From Treponema sp. (GTDB lineage Bacteria; Spirochaetota; Spirochaetia; Treponematales; Treponemataceae): 10,906 nt of DNA. The DNA is taken from positions 1 to 10,906 of the forward strand of contig JAHAZA010000063.1 in assembly GCA_018385415.1 (NCBI GenBank), written 5' to 3'. Numbering within the stretch: the first letter of the stretch is position 1; each line of letters opens with the position of its first letter. The notes beneath the pieces are model-generated. The model worked only from the letters and a program-made list of their open reading frames with translations. It did not search any database and was not told the origin of the DNA. This document shows positions 6,332 to 10,906 of this stretch, one piece after another. The translations under genes and the position numbers were made by a program.

Positions 6332-7045
6332 TCATAAAAATTTAAATTCACCTTCATTTAATGTTTCATCAAGAATAAAATCTCCCATCTTCAATCTTTT
6401 TAATTTTACTACATAATTTCCCAATGCAGAAAATATTCTTCTTATCTCGTGAAATTTTCCTTCTGTAATCGTAATTTCCAGTGACTCATCTGAAAGCCAT
6501 TTTATAAAAGCACTTTTACTTATAAATGCTGGTGATTTATTTTCTGGAGGAATTTCAATTCCCTTCTCTGCTTTTAATACATAAGATTTTTTGTCAGTAA
6601 TAGAATCACGAAGTTTAACAAAATATGTTTTCTCTACTTCGTTTTCTGGAGAAGTAAGCTGATTTACAAACGTTCCGTTGGTGGACAAAAGCAAAAGACC
6701 AGATGTATTGTTATCAAGTCGACCCACACATTTTAACTTATAAAGTTCTGTTTCGTTGAAATTCCCTTTTAAAAGATCATAAACAGTTTTATGTGAATCA
6801 GATACAGTGGAACATACAACTCCTTCTGGCTTATTCAACATTATGTATTTATGCTTCACTTGTGGAAGTATTTTACCTCCAACTATTACAGTATCATTTT
6901 CTGTATCTACTAAAAAAGCTGCATCTTTAATGGAATTTCCATTTACAACCACTTCATTATTTTTAACAAAGTTTTTTGCAGAACGCTGAGAACATAAATT
7001 ATAGGAAATTAAAAACCTGGATAAAGGTTCCTTATATAAATTCAT
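6332..7045 (-). CDS. RsuA/RluB/E/F-family pseudouridine synthase (237 aa)
   Basis: The protein has an N-terminal S4 RNA-binding domain (about residues 7-55, SRFLISYNLCSQRSAKNFV then VVVNG) and a pseudouridine synthase catalytic domain. The catalytic aspartate is D111 in VGRLDNNTSGLLLLSTNG. Other family blocks are YIMLNKPEGVVCST (68-81), KTYFVKL, and the C-terminal EGKFHEIRRIFSALGNYVVKLKR. Length matches RsuA (about 230 aa), which modifies 16S rRNA U516 in E. coli, but RluE/RluF-type 23S or tRNA substrates cannot be excluded, so no symbol is given. The ATG at 7045 lacks any Shine-Dalgarno and has a perfect TATAAT box 6 nt before it. It stands alone, convergent to pckG and divergent from the tRNA-Asp gene. 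Confidence 0.93.
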   Translation of the reverse strand: MNLYKEPLSRFLISYNLCSQRSAKNFVKNNEVVVNGNSIKDAAFLVDTENDTVIVGGKILPQVKHKYIMLNKPEGVVCSTVSDSHKTVYDLLKGNFNETELYKLKCVGRLDNNTSGLLLLSTNGTFVNQLTSPENEVEKTYFVKLRDSITDKKSYVLKAEKGIEIPPENKSPAFISKSAFIKWLSDESLEITITEGKFHEIRRIFSALGNYVVKLKRLKMGDFILDETLNEGEFKFL

Positions 7046-7051
7046 AAAATG

Positions 7052-7057
7052 ATTATA
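7052..7057 (-). promoter_or_regulatory. TATAAT box 6 nt upstream of the pseudouridine synthase ATG
   Basis: A perfect TATAAT on the minus strand ends 6 nt before the ATG at 7045, so the expected transcript starts at or within a base of the start codon. The -35 position (about 7075-7080) reads TAGTTT, a weak match. The lack of a ribosome binding site is consistent with a leaderless mRNA. Confidence 0.45.
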
Positions 7058-7111
7058 AAAGATGGTTTGATAAAAAACTATAATTTTTTTTTATTTTTTT
7101 TATATAAGTTA

Positions 7112-7140
7112 TTGACATAATTCTGAATATTATATATATT
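7112..7140 (+). promoter_or_regulatory. promoter of the tRNA-Asp gene
   Basis: A perfect TTGACA (7112-7117) is followed by 17 bp and TATATT (7135-7140, 5 of 6). The predicted start is near 7147, seven nucleotides before the mature tRNA 5' end. This is the strongest promoter in the window. Confidence 0.88.
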
Positions 7141-7153
7141 AACAACATAACAC

Positions 7154-7227
7154 GCGGGTGTAGCGAAGCTGGTTATCGCGCTGGCCTGTCACGCCGGAGA
7201 TCACGGGTTCGAGCCCCGTCACTCGCG
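7154..7227 (+). tRNA. tRNA-Asp (anticodon GUC)
   Basis: A 74-nt full cloverleaf is visible. The acceptor stem is GCGGGTG/CACTCGC with one G-U pair. The D stem is GCGA/TCGC, and the anticodon stem is CTGGC/GCCGG around loop CTGTCAC with anticodon GTC at 7188-7190. The T stem is ACGGG/CCCGT with TTCGAGC loop. Discriminator G73 fits tRNA-Asp identity. The 3' CCA is not encoded (the genome reads CTA), so it must be added by tRNA nucleotidyltransferase. The gene has its own promoter and terminator. Confidence 0.97.
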
Positions 7228-7232
7228 CTAAA

Positions 7233-7263
7233 GACTTGATAAAAATATCAAGTCTTTTTTTTT
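7233..7263 (+). terminator. intrinsic terminator of the tRNA-Asp gene
   Basis: GACTTGATA (7233-7241), loop AAAA, and TATCAAGTC (7246-7254) form a perfect 9-bp stem followed by nine T residues. It starts six bases after the tRNA. Confidence 0.93.
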
Positions 7264-7298
7264 GCCTCAGGACATTTTTAAATTTTATTAGTGCAGAA

Positions 7299-7323
7299 TA
7301 TAATTTCCATAATATAATATATT
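7299..7323 (+). promoter_or_regulatory. -10-like boxes immediately upstream of the channel gene
   Basis: TATAAT occurs at 7299-7304 and again at 7313-7318, with an overlapping TATATT at 7318-7323. The ATG is at 7329. No clear -35 and no Shine-Dalgarno precede the gene. Use of the nearer boxes would give a leader of 0-4 nt, and the farther one a leader of about 18 nt. Confidence 0.35.
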
Positions 7324-7328
7324 AGACC

Positions 7329-8528
7329 ATGAAGAATAAATCACAACGCCAGATAGACAGAAGAAATTTCAAAGATAGAATTAAAGACTTTTTTACTTCT
7401 TCATACATACTTTGGGGAATAATTTTATTTCTTTCACTATTTATATTGATGTTCATCATATTTATTTCAGAGCAAAAAACAAACTCTGAAATAAATTCAT
7501 TATTTGATGCAATCTGGTATACTCTTGTTACAATTACAACTGTAGGCTATGGCGATATTGCCCCTACATCTGTTATTGGAAGAATTACCGCCATGATTCT
7601 TTTGATTGCAGGTGTTGCAATTTTCGGTGCATTATCAGGAAAATTCGCATCTTTTCTTTTTGAACGACAGCAAAAAAAAGACAGAGGACTTTTAAAAATG
7701 ACTAACATGAAAAATCACTTTTTAATTCTAGGCTGGAAACAAAATTTTTCTAAAATCCTTGAAGGCATTCTATATGCTAATCCAGAAATTCCCGCTGAAA
7801 AAATGGTTCTTTTAAATAATGCTCCACTGTCAGAAATAGAAGTTATTAAATCAGATGAACGTTTTAAGAATATCAATTTTCTTCATGGGGATTTCACCGA
7901 TGAAGGAACATTATTAAAAGCTCAGCTTTCTACAGCAGACAGAGCTGTAATTCTTGCTGATACGTCTGAAAACTTTTCTACACTTGAAATTGATTCAAGA
8001 ACAGTACTTGCTGTAATAACGATAAAAAATCTTAATCCAAAAATTTATTGTGTTGCAGAGATTCTTGATACAAAGTTTGAAAAACATTTAACTCTTGCTC
8101 ACTGCGATGAAATCATACTTTCATCAGATTACGAACAAAATCTGTTAGTAAAGGCTTCTGCAGGGAAAGGTATGAGTCATATTTTAAGGGAACTTATTTC
8201 TGATGACAATGATTCCGGAATTTTAATTGAAAATATTCCTGACAAATTTATTGGTAAGCCATATCAGGATTTCAAAAATTCCCTGGCCTCACAAAAAGAC
8301 ATTCTTATCGGTTTACTTGAAAATACCGGAAATTTTTATAAAAGACGAAAGGAAGCTTTAGCAGAAGCACAAAAAAATCCTGATATTGAAAAAATCGTAT
8401 TAAATCTCAAGAAAGTAAAGACTTTAAAAAGTAACGAACCTTATTTTGCACCTGATGACAGTTACATAATTCCACCAAATGCAAAAGCAATTTTTATTCA
8501 TGGCTCGGCAAAAACCGTTGAAGATTAA
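7329..8528 (+). CDS. two-TM potassium channel with cytoplasmic RCK (TrkA-N-like) domain, 399 aa
   Basis: The architecture is a basic cytosolic N-terminus, membrane helix 1 (about 27-47), a pore loop with the canonical K+ filter TVGYGD at 71-76 (in WYTLVTITTVGYGDIAPTS), membrane helix 2 (about 86-110), and a long cytoplasmic region. The RCK Rossmann-like core starts at residue 129 with HFLILGWKQNFSKILEGIL. It uses a G-W motif like MthK and CASTOR/POLLUX-type channels rather than strict GxGxxG, and continues through LLNNAP, NINFLHGDFTDEGTL, ADRAVILADTSEN and an RCK-C-like part with FIGKPYQDF. A tetrameric ligand-gated K+ channel is expected; RCK ligands in the family include Ca2+, Na+ and nucleotides, and which applies here is unknown. 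It is 11 bp upstream of a cyclic-nucleotide-binding protein gene, so the two are surely co-transcribed. Confidence 0.93.
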   Translation: MKNKSQRQIDRRNFKDRIKDFFTSSYILWGIILFLSLFILMFIIFISEQKTNSEINSLFDAIWYTLVTITTVGYGDIAPTSVIGRITAMILLIAGVAIFGALSGKFASFLFERQQKKDRGLLKMTNMKNHFLILGWKQNFSKILEGILYANPEIPAEKMVLLNNAPLSEIEVIKSDERFKNINFLHGDFTDEGTLLKAQLSTADRAVILADTSENFSTLEIDSRTVLAVITIKNLNPKIYCVAEILDTKFEKHLTLAHCDEIILSSDYEQNLLVKASAGKGMSHILRELISDDNDSGILIENIPDKFIGKPYQDFKNSLASQKDILIGLLENTGNFYKRRKEALAEAQKNPDIEKIVLNLKKVKTLKSNEPYFAPDDSYIIPPNAKAIFIHGSAKTVED

Positions 8529-8539
8529 GGAGAATACAA

Positions 8540-9043
8540 ATGGAACACAGTCAGGAAATAATTGATAAGCTTGTACATCTTGAAATATTCTCAGACTTTA
8601 ATTCTTCAAATGAAGAACACAGACGATTGTTAAAAGAAGTATGTCAATTGCTGGAACCTCAGTCATACAATTCTGGTGATGTGATTATAAAAGAAGGTGA
8701 TACAGGTGATACTCTTTATATTCTTTATGAAGGAACAGTTCAAATCAGAAGAAATACACCAAGCAATGATCAATTTGCAGTAGTTAACCTTACTACAGAA
8801 CAAAATGTATTTTTTGGTGAAGTTGCATTAATAGACAGAGATACTAGATCAGCATCTGTTATTGCTATCGAAAACTGTAAAGTATTAAAATTAGATGGCT
8901 CTAGATTTAAAGAACTTTGTGACAAAGAGCCTGTCCTTGGCTATCATGTAATGTATCGCATCTCAAGAAGAATTGCTTCTGCCCTTCGCCGTTCTAACAA
9001 AGAAATGATGACATTATACGAAGCCTTGCTTGATGAAATTTAA
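8540..9043 (+). CDS. free-standing cyclic-nucleotide-binding (CNBD/CAP-N) domain protein, 167 aa
   Basis: The protein is a single cNMP-binding beta-roll (about residues 20-125) with flanking helices and no helix-turn-helix, membrane segment or enzymatic domain. Visible elements are the N-terminal IFSDF, FNSGDVIIKEGDTGDTLYIL-type strands (here YNSGDVIIKEGDTGDTLYIL), YEGTVQIRR, and the phosphate-binding cassette FFGEVALIDRDTRSASVIA. E94 and R103 sit where the ribose-contacting Glu and phosphate-contacting Arg are in known binders, so ligand binding looks possible. The final helix is charged. AAGGAG lies 8 nt before the ATG at 8540. Because it directly follows a K+ channel that lacks its own CNBD, it may be a trans-acting regulatory subunit; alternatively it is an independent cAMP/c-di-nucleotide effector. 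It ends tail-to-tail with the metal transporter genes, without a terminator that I can see. Confidence 0.92.
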   Translation: MEHSQEIIDKLVHLEIFSDFNSSNEEHRRLLKEVCQLLEPQSYNSGDVIIKEGDTGDTLYILYEGTVQIRRNTPSNDQFAVVNLTTEQNVFFGEVALIDRDTRSASVIAIENCKVLKLDGSRFKELCDKEPVLGYHVMYRISRRIASALRRSNKEMMTLYEALLDEI

Positions 9044-9141
9044 TTTTCAAATGATTTTTCAGTAATAGTCTGGCAAAAAATATAAGCTTTAAGATACTCG
9101 TTTGATTCTAATGCAATTTTTTCTATTTCTACTTTGTCTAT
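9040..9141 (-). other. 33-codon -1 frame extension of the metal permease gene (possible frameshift tail)
   Basis: The permease ends ATG ATA AAA AAA TAG. The run forms A-AAA-AAA in the phase of a -1 slippery heptamer. Slipping one base back reads on as IDKVEIEKIALESNEYLKAY and then 13 more residues to a TAA at 9040-9042, four bases inside the convergent gene's end. There is no ATG, GTG or TTG in this frame nearby, so it could not start alone. The composition (charged, amphipathic, no stops over 33 codons) looks coding. It may be a programmed frameshift tail, a relic of a longer C-terminus, or chance. Confidence 0.35.
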
Positions 9142-9980
9142 TTTTTTATCATACCAACAATTGCAAATATAAAATAAACTGCAAGTTCTACAAGAACAAT
9201 TGTTGCACCAACCGGTGTAGAAAGGAAAATAGAAATCAGCATACCAATGCTTGATGTTAATACAGCAAAAATACTTGCAGTAATAATAACCTTTTTAAAG
9301 CTTGAACATACTTTCATTGCTGCCAAAGCAGGAAAAACAACAAGCGCTGTTATTAGTAATGAACCAACAAGATTCATTGCAAGTACAATTACAACAGCAG
9401 AAATTACAGCTATCATTGTGTTATACAAATTAACATTAATTCCACTAGCTTTTGCAAATTCCTCGTCAAAAGTAACAGCAAAAATATTGTGATAATAGAA
9501 AATATAAACCAGAACTACTAAAATTGAGGATCCGATACAAAGCCATACATCAGATGGTGTAAGAGTTAAGATTGCAGTAGAGCCAAATAATGTAGAACAG
9601 ACATCTCCGCTTACATTAGCCTTTACATTACATACATTCATCAAGAAATAACCTAATGCCATACTGGTAACACTGATAACAGCTAAACTAGCATCTCCTT
9701 TTACTTTCTTGGAATTATTCATTCTAAGAAGGATTACTGCACATAGAATAGTAACCGGCATAACAAAAAGATTACTGTTGGTTAACCTTAACACTGTTGC
9801 AATAGCCATTGCACCGAACGCTGTATGTGATAGTCCGTCTCCAATAAATGAAAAACGTTTTAATACAAGTGTTACGCCCAGTAATGAAGCAGCAACTGAA
9901 ATAAAAACACTGACAATGAATGCATTCCTTACAAGCTCAACTGAAAAATATGACTGTAATGTTGAAAAAAATTCTACCAT
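9138..9980 (-). CDS. znuB: ABC-3 family zinc/manganese transporter permease (ZnuB-like), 280 aa
   Basis: This is a polytopic inner-membrane protein of the ZnuB/TroC/MntB group, which moves Zn2+ or Mn2+ from a periplasmic binding protein into the cell. Family blocks are RFSFIGDGLSHTAFGAMA (about 42-59), STLFGSTAIL, the DEEFAKASGI cytoplasmic loop thought to contact the ATPase, LVGSLLITALVVFPALAA, and STPVGATIVLVELAVYF near the end. About eight hydrophobic segments are visible. An in-frame TTG at 9992 would add four residues, but the ATG at 9980 is preferred because GGAGAG lies just upstream and the ATG begins one base after the ATPase stop (TAGGATG), a translationally coupled layout. Metal specificity cannot be read from the sequence, so the symbol is by similarity. 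See the separate entry for the -1 extension at its end. Confidence 0.9.
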   Translation of the reverse strand: MVEFFSTLQSYFSVELVRNAFIVSVFISVAASLLGVTLVLKRFSFIGDGLSHTAFGAMAIATVLRLTNSNLFVMPVTILCAVILLRMNNSKKVKGDASLAVISVTSMALGYFLMNVCNVKANVSGDVCSTLFGSTAILTLTPSDVWLCIGSSILVVLVYIFYYHNIFAVTFDEEFAKASGINVNLYNTMIAVISAVVIVLAMNLVGSLLITALVVFPALAAMKVCSSFKKVIITASIFAVLTSSIGMLISIFLSTPVGATIVLVELAVYFIFAIVGMIKK

Positions 9981-9981
9981 C

Positions 9982-10611
9982 CTACTCTCCAATCTTTAAT
10001 ACTTGTTTTGCATATTTTTTAACGGCGTTCATGTCATGGGTAATCATTATTACACTGATAATATGTTCACGATTCAACCGCTCTACTGTTGCATACATCT
10101 CTTCAGTTGCTTCAGGATCAAGACCTGCAACAGGTTCATCAAGTACAAGAAGCCCTCCACAAGCACACAAAGCTCTTGCAAGAAGCACTCTTTGTTTTTG
10201 TCCACCACTTAATTTTGAAAACACTTTTTTTTCCAGAGTTAATATTCCAAGCATATCAAGAATTCTTTTTACTTCTTTCTTTTCTTCACTGGAATAAAAG
10301 GCATTCACCTTTTTCTTTCCTAAAAATCCACTTAAAACTATTTCTGTAACACTGGCAGGAAAATCGCTCTGTACATCTGAATATTGGGGAAGATATCCTA
10401 CAGATTTCTGTGTAAGTCCATCTGAAAACTCAATTGTACCTGATATTGGTTTAATCAAATTTAACAAGGTTTTTATGAGTGTACTTTTACCGGAACCATT
10501 TTCGCCAGTTACACAAAGGTAACCACCCTTTTCAATTGTAAAATTAATATTCTCTGCAGCAGGAATTCCGTTGTAACCTACAGCAAGATTTTTACACACA
10601 ATCTGAGACAT
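9982..10611 (-). CDS. znuC: ABC transporter ATP-binding protein (ZnuC-like), 209 aa
   Basis: A complete nucleotide-binding domain: Walker A GENGSGKST at residues 36-44, Q-loop Q76 in GYLPQ, signature LSGGQKQR at 134-141, Walker B LLVLDEP at 154-160, D-loop AGLD and the switch histidine H192. It powers the downstream permease. At 209 residues it is shorter than most ZnuC proteins (about 230-250) and ends soon after the H-loop, so it lacks the C-terminal extension seen in E. coli ZnuC. The ATG at 10611 has no Shine-Dalgarno and lies 6 nt after a TATTAT box. It is the first gene of the operon. No substrate-binding protein (ZnuA/TroA) gene is next to it, since the neighbour upstream is a sugar phosphorylase beyond a terminator. 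Confidence 0.92.
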   Translation of the reverse strand: MSQIVCKNLAVGYNGIPAAENINFTIEKGGYLCVTGENGSGKSTLIKTLLNLIKPISGTIEFSDGLTQKSVGYLPQYSDVQSDFPASVTEIVLSGFLGKKKVNAFYSSEEKKEVKRILDMLGILTLEKKVFSKLSGGQKQRVLLARALCACGGLLVLDEPVAGLDPEATEEMYATVERLNREHIISVIMITHDMNAVKKYAKQVLKIGE

Positions 10612-10617
10612 ATCGAA

Positions 10618-10646
10618 ATAATATATTATTAAAAAGGAAATTGCAA
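10618..10646 (-). promoter_or_regulatory. promoter of the znuCB operon, apparently leaderless
   Basis: On the minus strand TTGCAA (10641-10646) is followed by 17 bp and TATTAT (10618-10623, 5 of 6). Six bases separate the -10 box from the ATG at 10611. The -35 hexamer is one half of the palindrome at 10641-10657. Confidence 0.55.
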
Positions 10647-10657
10647 GTCACTTGCAA
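10641..10657. promoter_or_regulatory. perfect 17-bp palindrome overlapping the znuCB promoter, probable metalloregulator operator
   Basis: TTGCAAGT-C-ACTTGCAA is a perfect 8+1+8 inverted repeat. It covers the -35 box, so a bound protein should block RNA polymerase. Zn/Mn uptake operons are usually repressed this way by Zur, MntR or TroR-type proteins. The sequence does not match the classic Fur/Zur TGATAAT-type box that I know, so the regulator is not identified. Confidence 0.7.
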
Positions 10658-10675
10658 ATTGTTATATCAAAAACT

Positions 10676-10706
10676 AAAAAAAACGCACTGACTTTTCATC
10701 AGTGCG
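10676..10706 (-). terminator. intrinsic terminator of the GH94 phosphorylase gene
   Basis: On the minus strand the perfect 8-bp stem CGCACTGA / TCAGTGCG with a 7-nt loop is followed by eight T residues. The other strand has CTTTT after the stem, so weak function rightward is possible. It insulates the znuCB operon from the upstream gene. Confidence 0.9.
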
Positions 10707-10712
10707 CTTTTA

Positions 10713-10738
10713 GGTTCCCGAATAATAATTCGGTTACC
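10713..10738. repeat. extra stem-loop between the phosphorylase stop codon and its terminator
   Basis: CCGAAT (10718-10723), loop AATA, ATTCGG (10728-10733), extended by GGT/ACC across a 2-nt internal mismatch. No T-run follows. It would sit just after the stop codon in the mRNA, upstream of the real terminator, and may stabilise the 3' end. Confidence 0.6.
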
Positions 10739-10741
10739 AGC

Positions 10742-10906
10742 TTAGCCTAATGTAATTTCAACATTTACTTCTTTCTTTCCTTCAACGAATGGAACAACGC
10801 ATCCGTCTATAGCTTTACCATCAACAACAAGTGATTTAACACCTTTGCATACATGGTTAGGATTTTTGATTGTAATGTTGTATTTAGCACCCCGGAACAA
10901 ACGAGT
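10742..10906 (-). CDS. GH94 cellobiose/cellodextrin-type phosphorylase, C-terminal 54 residues (truncated by window edge)
   Basis: The frame enters from the right edge and stops at TAA (10742-10744). The visible tail reads TRLFRGAKYNITIKNPN, then HVCKGVKSLVVDGKAIDG and VVPFVEGKKEVNVEITLG. This is the jelly-roll-like C-terminal domain typical of GH94 glycoside phosphorylases (formerly GT36), where the RGAxYxIxxxNP...GVKSxxxDG...VP pattern and final VEVxLG are characteristic. Such enzymes split cellobiose or cellodextrins with phosphate into glucose-1-phosphate and a shorter sugar, an energy-saving route in cellulolytic-community anaerobes. The catalytic domain lies outside the window, so substrate cannot be assigned. 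A stem-loop and a strong terminator follow the stop. Confidence 0.8.
   Translation of the reverse strand, partial: TRLFRGAKYNITIKNPNHVCKGVKSLVVDGKAIDGCVVPFVEGKKEVNVEITLG

Noticed and set aside
9044..9137. Terminator between the CNBD gene and the convergent permease gene
   Set aside because: No stem of useful length with a T-run is visible on either strand.
9981..9992. TTG start for the permease overlapping the ATPase gene
   Set aside because: The ATG at 9980 has GGAGAG correctly placed and starts one base after the ATPase stop; the TTG adds four residues with no support.

Overview
The window looks like a chromosomal piece of a low-GC, carbohydrate-fermenting anaerobe, most likely a gut- or rumen-type spirochaete close to Treponema. 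This rests on AT-rich intergenic DNA, a GTP-type PEP carboxykinase with the codon choice of a highly expressed gene, the end of a GH94 (cellobiose/cellodextrin) phosphorylase, a CstA transporter, and protein sequence style. No 16S or other taxonomic marker is present, so this is inference. I see no phage, insertion sequence, plasmid or CRISPR array.

Left third. A truncated cstA (minus) is followed upstream by a small conserved-looking protein of unknown function (721-1227, minus) and a secreted histidine-rich repeat protein (1380-1793, minus) with its own terminator. Divergent from these is an OmpR-type response regulator and sensor kinase pair (2036-4148, plus). The shared 242-bp intergenic region suggests that the two-component system may control the His-rich exported protein.

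Middle. pckG (4254-6101, plus) is followed by an unusual structured stretch in which the last 22 bp of the pckG region recur 118 bp downstream, then a strong bidirectional terminator. Convergent to it is an RsuA-type pseudouridine synthase (6332-7045, minus). Next is a cleanly delimited tRNA-Asp(GUC) unit with a consensus promoter and terminator.

Right third. A two-gene operon encodes an RCK-type potassium channel (7329-8528) and a free-standing cyclic-nucleotide-binding domain protein (8540-9043), which could be a trans-acting ligand module for the channel. Convergent is a zinc/manganese-type ABC transporter (permease 9138-9980, ATPase 9982-10611, both minus). It has a perfect 17-bp palindrome over its promoter and no substrate-binding-protein gene in view. 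The permease ends at a -1 slippery heptamer next to its stop codon, and an open 33-codon extension runs exactly to the convergent stop. The window closes with the 3' end of a GH94 phosphorylase gene (minus), separated from the transporter by a strong terminator.

The most striking cross-cutting pattern is at three minus-strand genes (starts at 1227, 7045 and 10611). Each lacks a clear, normally spaced Shine-Dalgarno and carries a TATAAT-like box exactly 6 nt before its ATG, so transcription would begin at the start codon itself. The channel gene at 7329 is similar. The SD-bearing genes (cstA, the His-rich gene, response regulator, kinase, pckG, CNBD gene and permease) use GGAG/AAGGA-type ribosome sites. 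This suggests a mixed leaderless and leadered expression style.
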